A stretch of DNA of 64,000 nucleotides, taken from assembly GCA_019353055.1 (NCBI GenBank), contig JABAHL010000011.1:1-64000 (forward strand), in the 5' to 3' direction. Source of the DNA: Faucicola osloensis_C (GTDB taxonomy: Bacteria; Pseudomonadota; Gammaproteobacteria; Pseudomonadales; Moraxellaceae). Shown in pieces: positions 8,331 through 14,655 of this stretch (position 1 is its first letter; each line of letters begins with the position of its first letter). The notes below the pieces were generated by a model. The model was not told where the DNA came from, did not search any database, and saw only the letters and a program-made list of their open reading frames with translations. The translations under genes were made by a program, and so were the position numbers.

Positions 8331-8386
8331 GGCTAAAATTCACTTTTTTTTCAGCCGTTTTAACCCGCGCTTTTTTCGAGGTAAGC

Positions 8387-9607
8387 ATGAACGATTCTAC
8401 TCATAGATTTTTAGCAGCAGAAGAACAACTCAAACTCATCCAACGTGGTACGCACGAAATTATTTCGCAAGACGATTTAATTAAAAAACTTAAAGAAAAC
8501 CGCCCACTGCGAGTCAAAGCAGGGTTTGACCCGACCGCACCCGATTTGCACTTGGGTCATACGGTTTTAATCAATAAACTCAAGCATTTTCAGGATTTAG
8601 GACACCAAGTGTTGTTTTTGATTGGGGATTACACCGCTCGCATTGGCGACCCAACGGGTAAAAATACCACTCGTCCGCCATTGTCTGAAGAAAAAATCCT
8701 AGAGAATGCCCAAACTTATAAAGAGCAAGTATTTAAAATCCTTGACCCCACCAAAACCCAAGTGATGTTTAACTCCGATTGGTTTAGCAAAATGTCGGCA
8801 GGTGACATGATTGGTTTGGCAAGCCAGCAAACCGTGTCGCGTATGCTCGAGCGCGATGACTTCTCAAAACGCTACCATAGCCAAACGCCGATTTCGATTC
8901 ATGAGTTTTTGTACCCACTGGTGCAAGGTTATGACTCAGTCGCCATGCAAGCCGATGTTGAGCTAGGTGGTACTGACCAAACCTTTAACCTACTCATGGG
9001 TCGTACCTTGCAATCTCGCTATGGTCAAGTGCCACAAGTGTGTATCACCGTGCCGATTTTGGAAGGCTTAGACGGCGTACAAAAAATGAGCAAATCGCTT
9101 GGCAATTACATCGGCATTTATGACAGCGCAGGCTCCATGTACCAAAAAATCTTGTCCATGCCAGACACTTTAATTGCGCGTTATTTCGAGCTACTTAGCT
9201 TCAAACCCATGGATGAAGTCGAAGCCTTGCTAAGAGACATTGAAAACGGACGCAATCCGCAAGAAGTCAAACGTATTTTGGCACTAGAGCTGATTGAGCG
9301 TTTCCATGACAAAGAAGCCGCCGAAAACGCTCACAAATCAGCGGGCAATCGCTTGGTAGAAGGTGAGTTGCCAGTGGATTTGCCAGAGGTGACGATTAGC
9401 CTTGATGGGCAAGCGCAGTTATTTATCACCCAAGTGTTAAACCAAGCCAATTTGGTAAAAAACTCAGCGCAAGCGAAAGACTTTTTGAAAAACCAATCGG
9501 TGAAAGTGGATGGTCAGGTCGTGGATGCAGGATTTGCCCTCACTGCAGGACAAACGGTGGTCATTCAAGCAGGTAAAAAAGCGTATGCGAAAGTGACGAT
9601 TAATTAA
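8387..9607 (+). CDS. tyrS: tyrosyl-tRNA synthetase
   Basis: Class I aminoacyl-tRNA synthetase that charges tRNA-Tyr. The 406-residue protein has the HIGH-type motif as HLGH (55-58), the KMSKS motif (233-237) and a C-terminal S4 RNA-binding domain (about 340-400, VKNSAQAKDFLKNQSVKVDG). Its overall form is that of the TyrRS subgroup found in many Pseudomonadales. The ATG is preceded by GAGGT at good spacing. The next gene starts 14 bases after the stop, so tyrS probably heads a transcript including the AlbA_2 gene. Confidence 0.97.
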   Translation: MNDSTHRFLAAEEQLKLIQRGTHEIISQDDLIKKLKENRPLRVKAGFDPTAPDLHLGHTVLINKLKHFQDLGHQVLFLIGDYTARIGDPTGKNTTRPPLSEEKILENAQTYKEQVFKILDPTKTQVMFNSDWFSKMSAGDMIGLASQQTVSRMLERDDFSKRYHSQTPISIHEFLYPLVQGYDSVAMQADVELGGTDQTFNLLMGRTLQSRYGQVPQVCITVPILEGLDGVQKMSKSLGNYIGIYDSAGSMYQKILSMPDTLIARYFELLSFKPMDEVEALLRDIENGRNPQEVKRILALELIERFHDKEAAENAHKSAGNRLVEGELPVDLPEVTISLDGQAQLFITQVLNQANLVKNSAQAKDFLKNQSVKVDGQVVDAGFALTAGQTVVIQAGKKAYAKVTIN

Positions 9608-9621
9608 TTAGAGAGCAAGTG

Positions 9622-11529
9622 ATGTCACAACAATTTAACTTATTTGACGAAGATTTTCTGTTAGATGAAGGCGTAAATGTTGAATATAAAGCTTCTCAAA
9701 AAGAGTTACCGAGTAACTTATGGGAAACTTATAGTGCTTTTGCTAATACCCAAGGTGGCAAAATTTATCTAGGTGTGAAAGAACTTGCAGATGGGCGTTT
9801 AGAGATTTGTGGTGTTGATAATCCCCATAAATTAAGAAAAAATATTTGGGATTTGCTTAATAACCCGAAAAAAGTAAGTCAGAACATTTTACAAGATTCT
9901 AATGTCTATGTTACAACTACAACTGATAAAACTACTTTACAAGAAAAAAGTATCATAACGATTGAAGTTCCAAAAGCTGACATTTCACAGCGCCCTATTT
10001 TTCTTAATGATAACTTTTACTCTGGGACTTTTAAACGTAATCATGAAGGGGATTATAAGTGTAGTCGCTCAGAAGTTGATAGATTTCTTTCTGAAAGATA
10101 TCTCAATACTAAATCAGCTGATAGCGATATATTACCTAATTTCTCTTTAGAAGATTTAGACAGTAATTCTCTCAAGCAATTTCGTATGAGGATGTCTAAT
10201 CGTCAACCAGACCATCCTTACCTAGTGATGGATGATAAAAAACTGCTTGAAATGTTAGGAGGGTGGCGAATTGACCGTGGTACAAGACAAGAAGGTCTAA
10301 CTTCAGCAGGTCTTTTGATGTTTGGTAAAACATATTCTATTCAGGCTTTAGAAGCCTATCCAAATTTTCATTTAGATTATCGGGAAAAAACTTCTGAAGA
10401 TCCTAATGAGCGTTGGTCAGACAGAATTACAATAGATGGCATGTGGGAAGCCAACTTATTCCAGTTTTATCAGCGTGTCATGCAAAAAATTATGCAAGAT
10501 GATTTTCTAAAAATCCCTTTTTCAATAGATGAAAATGGCTTAAGAAAAGGTAGGTCACCAGTTCATGACGCACTTGAAGAAGCCCTAGTGAATGCTCTTA
10601 TTCACGCAGACCATCGAGGTGTTGGCGGTATCGTGATTGAAAGATATCGAGATCTTTTTGAATTTTCTAACCCTGGGGATTTGTTGATTTCAAGAGAACA
10701 AATACAACAAGGTGGAGTTAGCGAATGCCGAAATAAATCTTTACAGCGGATGTTCTTTTTTGGTGGGGCAGGTGATAAAGCAGGCTCGGGACTTGAGAAA
10801 ATCCGTAAAGGTTGGGAAGGTCAATGTTGGCAACCGCCCAGCCTAAATGAAACTCAAAAACCTGAACGAGTGTATCTTGTTCTACCATTAGTCAGTTTAT
10901 TACCCGAAGATATTGTAGTGGAATTAAGAAAAATTTTTGGTGAAAAAATTAATTATTTATCACCTGATGAAATGCATACAATGGTATTAGTTGCAAGACA
11001 CGGACAAATCAAAAATGAAGATTTACAATCTAAATTGGTCACTCACCGTGTTGATATTGGTAAAATGCTAAGAGGGTTAGTTGATAAAGGTTTATTGATT
11101 TCTCATGGATATGGACGAGCAATGCATTACAAGATTCCTGATTTACGATTTTCTCAGAATAGTGATGATAATTTAGAAAATTACTTAGATATTAACGGTA
11201 ATATCTTAGATGCTAGTTCTAATAACTTAGATATTAATAGTAATAACTTAGATATTAGTGATTTCACTCTCTCAGAGAGCCTTGAAGAAGAAATACAATT
11301 ATATAAATTAAAAAAACGCCACGATTTACCCGTGACAGAAGCAATAATTTTAAAAATATGTTCAGAAAAAGAATTAAAGCTAAATGACATAGCTTTAATT
11401 TTAGATAAAAAGCCTATCTCAATTAAAAAACCCATATTACATCTATTAAAGCAAAATAAGCTCCAACTAAAGTATCCAGATAAACCAACGCATAGGCAAC
11501 AAGCTTATTATGCTAAGAAACCATTATGA
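9622..11529 (+). CDS. AlbA_2 (Schlafen-type) putative DNA-binding / GHKL ATPase-like protein
   Basis: A 635-residue protein of the family with an AlbA_2 (Schlafen AlbA-like) domain and a RecG-like HATPase_c_4 domain. Residues about 15-140 carry VEYKAS and FANTQGGKIYLGV, typical of AlbA_2. Residues about 310-400 carry EEALVNALIHADH, EFSNPGDLL and GDKAGSGLEKI, matching the GHKL-like ATPase part. Winged-helix-like segments follow at about 445-510 and 565-635. Between them lies a linker of four 7-residue repeats. The ATG at 9622 (GAGAG upstream) is preferred over the adjacent GTG. The coding sequence is visibly more AT-rich than its neighbours, suggesting transfer. Yet it starts 14 bases after tyrS and overlaps the next gene by ATGA. 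Its cellular role is not established: regulator or accessory/defence ATPase. Confidence 0.82.
   Translation: MSQQFNLFDEDFLLDEGVNVEYKASQKELPSNLWETYSAFANTQGGKIYLGVKELADGRLEICGVDNPHKLRKNIWDLLNNPKKVSQNILQDSNVYVTTTTDKTTLQEKSIITIEVPKADISQRPIFLNDNFYSGTFKRNHEGDYKCSRSEVDRFLSERYLNTKSADSDILPNFSLEDLDSNSLKQFRMRMSNRQPDHPYLVMDDKKLLEMLGGWRIDRGTRQEGLTSAGLLMFGKTYSIQALEAYPNFHLDYREKTSEDPNERWSDRITIDGMWEANLFQFYQRVMQKIMQDDFLKIPFSIDENGLRKGRSPVHDALEEALVNALIHADHRGVGGIVIERYRDLFEFSNPGDLLISREQIQQGGVSECRNKSLQRMFFFGGAGDKAGSGLEKIRKGWEGQCWQPPSLNETQKPERVYLVLPLVSLLPEDIVVELRKIFGEKINYLSPDEMHTMVLVARHGQIKNEDLQSKLVTHRVDIGKMLRGLVDKGLLISHGYGRAMHYKIPDLRFSQNSDDNLENYLDINGNILDASSNNLDINSNNLDISDFTLSESLEEEIQLYKLKKRHDLPVTEAIILKICSEKELKLNDIALILDKKPISIKKPILHLLKQNKLQLKYPDKPTHRQQAYYAKKPL
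11179..11262 (+). repeat. coding 21-bp tandem repeat, four units
   Basis: Four consecutive 21-bp units (11179-11199, 11200-11220, 11221-11241, 11242-11262) share an AATxxCTTAGAT core. They encode NYLDING, NILDASS, NNLDINS and NNLDISD. The last two are nearly identical at the DNA level. The array forms a flexible Asn/Asp-rich linker between two putative winged-helix parts of the AlbA_2 protein. A unit gain or loss keeps the frame. Confidence 0.9.
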
Positions 11530-12488
11530 AAGCCATCTTCCTCGACCGAGCTACCTTTTCCGCTGATTTGGCATTAACACCCCCACACGGACTGAGCGAC
11601 TATCAAGTGTATGCGCAAACGCCCAATGACCCCAAAATCATCGTTGAGCGTTGCCAAGACGCCGATATTATTATCACCAATAAAGTTGAGCTTACCGCCG
11701 AAATTATCGCGCAGCTCCCAAAACTCAAACTCATCCAACTGACCGCCACAGGCATGAACAACGTCGATAAAGACGCTTGTGACAAACACGGCATTACTGT
11801 TAAAAACGTCGCAGGCTATGCGGTCAAAAGCGTCCCCGAACATACCTTTATGCTGATACTCTCAGCCATGCGAGCGGCTCGCCATTATCATCATGAAGTG
11901 GTCAATGGAGACTGGCAAAAAGATGGTCGCTTTTGTCTGCTCGACACGCCACTCATTGACCTTGAAGGCAAAACGCTAGGAATTATTGGCTATGGCACGA
12001 TTGGCAAACGGGTTGGGGAAATTGCCAAAGTCTTTGGTATGACGGTATTGATAGCCGAACACCAAAACAAACCGCCAAGAAATAGCGACTATAGCGCGTT
12101 TGATGATGTCCTTGCTCAGTCCGATGTCATTACCCTACATTGTCCATTGACGGAGCAAACGCAGCATTTGGTGAATGCCGATACCATTGCCAAGATGACA
12201 AAAAAACCGTTGATTATCAATGTCGCGCGCGGTGGCGTGGTCGATAGTCAGGCAGTGGCTGATGCCGTTACACAAGGTAAATTATTAGGCTATGGGGCAG
12301 ATGTGTTTGAACATGAGCCGATTAAAGACAACGACCCATTACTCACACTTAAAAACCACCCAAGAGTGATTTTTACCCCCCATAATGCGTGGGGCAGCGT
12401 CAACGCCCAGCTTAACCTATGGGACATATTGTGTCAGCAAGTGCAAGAGTTTACCCAACTATCCCATAAGGGAAATAACGGAAAATAA
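11526..12488 (+). CDS. D-2-hydroxyacid dehydrogenase (glycerate/hydroxypyruvate type)
   Basis: A 320-residue NAD(P)-dependent dehydrogenase of the D-isomer 2-hydroxyacid family. The cofactor motif is GYGTIGKRVGE (about 155-165). Catalytic residues are the Arg in NVARGGVVDS, the Glu in DVFEHEP and the His in FTPHNAWG. Closest in look to glycerate dehydrogenase/hydroxypyruvate reductase (HprA-like), which reduces hydroxypyruvate to D-glycerate; exact substrate cannot be fixed from sequence. Its ATG overlaps the TGA of the AlbA_2 gene (ATGA), so translation may be coupled. FKBP follows two bases after the stop. Confidence 0.88.
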   Translation: MKAIFLDRATFSADLALTPPHGLSDYQVYAQTPNDPKIIVERCQDADIIITNKVELTAEIIAQLPKLKLIQLTATGMNNVDKDACDKHGITVKNVAGYAVKSVPEHTFMLILSAMRAARHYHHEVVNGDWQKDGRFCLLDTPLIDLEGKTLGIIGYGTIGKRVGEIAKVFGMTVLIAEHQNKPPRNSDYSAFDDVLAQSDVITLHCPLTEQTQHLVNADTIAKMTKKPLIINVARGGVVDSQAVADAVTQGKLLGYGADVFEHEPIKDNDPLLTLKNHPRVIFTPHNAWGSVNAQLNLWDILCQQVQEFTQLSHKGNNGK

Positions 12489-12490
12489 AT

Positions 12491-12889
12491 ATGACCAGTA
12501 AACTGCAATTTCAGGACCTAATTATCGGCACAGGTAAAACTGCCGAGCGTGGGGCACTGATTACCGCGCATTACACGGGCTATCTGCCAGATGGCACGGT
12601 GTTTGACTCATCGCATCACCGCGGGCAACCGTTTGAAGCCGTGATTGGCACAGGGCGTGTGATTAAAGGTTGGGACGTGGGCGTTTTGGGTGGCGAATAC
12701 GCTCAAAAAATCGGCTATCAAGCCCAAGTTGAAGACCCTACCAATCTCATAGCCATGCAAGTCGGTGGTAAGCGCAAACTTATCGTGCCAAGTCACTTGG
12801 CTTATGGTGAGCGCCAAATCGGTAAAATCCCACCAAATTCAGACTTAACCTTTGAAATTGAATTGTTGGATGTCAAAACTCGTGATTGA
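12491..12889 (+). CDS. FKBP-type peptidyl-prolyl isomerase
   Basis: A 132-residue single-domain FKBP without signal peptide, so probably cytoplasmic; it catalyses cis-trans isomerisation of prolyl bonds. Family motifs are AHYTGYLPDGTVFDSS, VIKGWDVGV, GGKRKLIVPSHLAYG and PPNSDLTFEIELL. Compared with ordinary FKBPs, about 22 residues (GEYAQKIGYQAQVEDPTNLI) are inserted between GWDVGV and the GGKRKL strand, lengthening one loop. GGAAAA precedes the ATG. The stop overlaps the following DUF1653 frame. Confidence 0.92.
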   Translation: MTSKLQFQDLIIGTGKTAERGALITAHYTGYLPDGTVFDSSHHRGQPFEAVIGTGRVIKGWDVGVLGGEYAQKIGYQAQVEDPTNLIAMQVGGKRKLIVPSHLAYGERQIGKIPPNSDLTFEIELLDVKTRD

Positions 12890-13106
12890 GATTAAATTGG
12901 GAATTTATCAGCACTACAAAGGCAATCTGTACCAAGTGCTGCACATCGCCAAACATAGCGAGACTGAAGAGGAATTGGTCGTCTACCGTGCGCTTTACCA
13001 AGCGTATGGGGTTTGGGTGCGACCGCTTGCGATGTTTGCCGAAACGGTGGAAGTCAATGGCGAAGCTGTGCCAAGATTTAAGCTGATAAAACCGCTAAAC
13101 AGTTAA
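12870..13106 (+). CDS. DUF1653 domain protein
   Basis: A small protein (78 residues from the ATG at 12870) of the DUF1653 family: LGIYQHYKGNLYQVL, AKHSETEEELVVYRALY and GVWVRPLAMFAETVEV are the family signature. The function is unknown; family members are short SH3-like or beta-barrel proteins. The start is ambiguous. An ATG at 12852, an ATG at 12870 and a GTG at 12882 (which forms GTGATTGA over the FKBP stop) all give overlap with FKBP. The domain itself begins at KLGIYQHY, so the two later starts are more likely. It ends the tyrS-to-DUF1653 gene run. Confidence 0.82.
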   Translation: MSKLVIEIKLGIYQHYKGNLYQVLHIAKHSETEEELVVYRALYQAYGVWVRPLAMFAETVEVNGEAVPRFKLIKPLNS

Positions 13107-13141
13107 GTTTGGCGGTAATTGATATAAAAATAACCGACAAC

Positions 13142-13171
13142 AAAAAACCCCAAACTAATAAGCTTGGGGTT
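13142..13171 (-). terminator. terminator of tRNA-Phe
   Basis: On the minus strand AACCCCAA (13171-13164) and TTGGGGTT (13153-13146) form an 8-bp stem, followed by TTTTTTG reading to 13141. It lies 27 bases past the tRNA 3' end. The plus strand lacks a T run, so it serves the tRNA rather than DUF1653. Confidence 0.88.
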
Positions 13172-13197
13172 AATCGATTTATACCTGAGACAAATAA

Positions 13198-13273
13198 TGG
13201 TGGCGTGGGGCAGGATCGAACTGCCGACACACGGATTTTCAATCCGTTGCTCTACCGACTGAGCTACCGCGCC
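13198..13273 (-). tRNA. tRNA-Phe (GAA)
   Basis: A 76-base cloverleaf on the minus strand with encoded CCA. The parts are: 5' acceptor GGCGCGG, D arm GCTC/GAGC, anticodon arm ACGGA-TTGAAAA-TCCGT (anticodon GAA), variable loop GTGTC, T arm GGCAG-TTCGATC-CTGCC, 3' acceptor CCACGCC, then ACCA. All stems pair except one position of the acceptor stem, where C5 faces A68. It has its own consensus promoter upstream and a terminator downstream, so it is a single-gene unit. Confidence 0.97.
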
Positions 13274-13303
13274 ATGTTTGTCAGCATCAGTATTTGAGCG
13301 GCT

Positions 13304-13332
13304 ATTAAACTAAAAATCGTCAAAGGTGTCAA
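13304..13332 (-). promoter_or_regulatory. sigma-70 promoter of tRNA-Phe
   Basis: The minus strand has a perfect -35 TTGACA (13332-13327), a 17-base spacer and -10 TTTAAT (13309-13304), ending 30 bases before the tRNA. This is the strongest promoter match in the window. Confidence 0.9.
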
Positions 13333-13353
13333 GTACTATTTCAAACTTTTTGC

Positions 13354-13376
13354 AAAAAGTTGCTAGTAACTAGCAA
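13354..13376 (-). terminator. terminator of the GNAT gene
   Basis: TTGCTAG (13376-13370 on the minus strand) and CTAGCAA (13366-13360) pair with a 3-base loop and are followed by CTTTTT. A 16-bp perfect palindrome, ACTTTTTGCAAAAAGT (13345-13360), overlaps it just upstream of the tRNA -35. Confidence 0.65.
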
Positions 13377-13385
13377 AATACCCAT

Positions 13386-13784
13386 TCATATCAACTCGTA
13401 CATGGCTAAAATACGATGAATTGCGCCGCAGCCGGGTACAAACTTGGTATTGCCTTTTTTGCGCTCAATATCGGTGACTTGTTTGACAAATTTGGGTGCA
13501 AGACCGCGCCCGCGATTGGCAGGATGTAGTACGATGTACTGTAGCAAGCGGCTAGACTCGATGCCTTCATTAAAGCAGCCAATCGCGGCAATCGGTTTTT
13601 CATTAAACATCCCCAAATACAGGATATCACCTTTGGCAAAAGCCTTTTCAAAAAACGCCACAGCATCACGACCTGTCGCAAACTCAGGCGAGCTGTCATA
13701 CAATTTTTCCACCCGCAATTTGAGTTCAGGGTCATCAATGCTGTTGTTTTCAAAGTTGTTGATGGCAACGGATTCTAATGGCAT
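13386..13784 (-). CDS. GNAT-family acetyltransferase-like protein, possibly PanZ/PanM-type
   Basis: A 132-residue GNAT-fold protein. The acetyl-CoA-binding loop is LHPANRGRGLAPKF (Q/R-x-x-G-x-G/A type), preceded by the beta-4 strand IESSRLLQYIVLHP. A strong AAGGAGGG ribosome binding site precedes the ATG at 13784. The size and the short C-terminus recall acetyl-CoA sensors of the PanZ/PanM type, which promote maturation of aspartate decarboxylase PanD. That link is only an inference; panB and panC occur elsewhere in the window but panD does not. It is otherwise an unassigned N-acetyltransferase. Its terminator separates it from tRNA-Phe. Confidence 0.7.
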   Translation of the reverse strand: MPLESVAINNFENNSIDDPELKLRVEKLYDSSPEFATGRDAVAFFEKAFAKGDILYLGMFNEKPIAAIGCFNEGIESSRLLQYIVLHPANRGRGLAPKFVKQVTDIERKKGNTKFVPGCGAIHRILAMYELI

Positions 13785-13993
13785 AAAGCCCTCCTTTTTA
13801 ATTAGCTCACGTTTTAATTAGCGCATGTTGATTTAGTATAAAATAGTATAGGATACCAACAAACTTGTAATTGTTATTCCGTGTTTTTTGCTGAAAATAA
13901 AAGCTGTCAATGCTTTGGTAAGGCGTTGGGCAGCATGTTGGTAAGGCGTGATGGCTTTTTTGGCTTAACCAAATCTTGGATACACTCTGTGAA

Positions 13994-14464
13994 ATGATAA
14001 TGTGTTCTTTAAAACAACCTGCTCGATGCCGTCCACTAACCGAGGGCGAAAAAGCCATCGCGGGTAGCGTATTTGGTGATACGTTACAGCTTGATAGTAT
14101 ACGCCTAAAAACTGCATGGTGGGTGCTTAAAGGCTATGCGGTCAGTCCCAATGGTCATGTGTATTTTCATCCCGCAGATTTTTGTGATGATTTTAGTCAG
14201 CAAAATGTCTATCTGCGCGCGTGGTTGGTGCATGAATTGACCCATGTCTGGCAAATCCAACAAGGCATTAAGGTGTTTCGCCGCGCCTTGTTCAATCGGC
14301 GCTATAGCTACGAGCTGCAAGCCAATAAGCCATTTGGTCGTTATGGCATAGAGCAGCAAGCGCGTATGGTGGAAGATTATTATCGAAAACGTGAGCTCAA
14401 ACAGGATTATGAGCCATTACTCGCCTTTATTCCGTTTGCCAGTTTACAGCCTGCCACCGCCTAG
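13994..14464 (+). CDS. HELTH-motif metallopeptidase-like protein (Vgr/Rhs-associated type)
   Basis: About 156 residues from the ATG at 13994 (an upstream in-frame TTG is less likely). It carries HELTHVWQ, the HExxH zinc-binding motif of metallopeptidases, at about residues 79-86. A region beginning RPLTEGEKAIAGSVFGD and PNGHVYFHP is typical of small proteins often annotated as 'Rhs element Vgr-related'. There is no signal peptide and no secretion cluster nearby, so the annotation gives no role. It could be a stand-alone minigluzincin-like peptidase. The gene is followed by a likely terminator. Confidence 0.65.
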   Translation: MIMCSLKQPARCRPLTEGEKAIAGSVFGDTLQLDSIRLKTAWWVLKGYAVSPNGHVYFHPADFCDDFSQQNVYLRAWLVHELTHVWQIQQGIKVFRRALFNRRYSYELQANKPFGRYGIEQQARMVEDYYRKRELKQDYEPLLAFIPFASLQPATA

Positions 14465-14490
14465 CGTTATCAACTCTCTGTGTCGCTGTC

Positions 14491-14527
14491 ACCACCCAAT
14501 GTTTGTAGCTATGGCGGTGGTTTTTTT
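14491..14527 (+). terminator. candidate terminator after the HELTH gene
   Basis: ACCACC (14491-14496) can pair with GGTGGT (14516-14521), with a 19-base loop, followed directly by seven T to 14527. The large loop lowers confidence. Confidence 0.5.
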
Positions 14528-14535
14528 GGTATAAT
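14527..14535 (+). promoter_or_regulatory. extended -10 promoter candidate for eptA
   Basis: TGGTATAAT (14527-14535) is an extended -10 directly after the terminator T run. A second TATAAT lies at 14611-14616, nearer the gene. Neither has a good -35, and no PmrA-type direct repeat was recognised. Confidence 0.4.
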
Positions 14536-14655
14536 TGCTTGATGGATGGGTGTCTTAAGGTTCAGTTAAGCTAAATCTGTATGATAGCCTCATCCTAAAT
14601 TTGGTTATTATATAATGGCTATTTTTTGGTGCATTTAGATAAGGTGAGTAATCGT

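Noticed and set aside
8331..8386. T-box or tyrosine leader for tyrS
   Set aside because: The space between the -10 and the ATG is only about 55 bases, with no T-box sequence or terminator/antiterminator pair.
13109..13297. Plus-strand open frame with GGVGQDRTADTR and YRLSYRAM text
   Set aside because: It lies across the tRNA-Phe gene on the other strand; this translation is the well-known false protein read from antisense tRNA.
9622..14464. A defence island built of AlbA_2, GNAT and HELTH genes
   Set aside because: The genes are on different strands with housekeeping genes, tRNA and terminators between them. No restriction, toxin-antitoxin or other defence genes were recognised.
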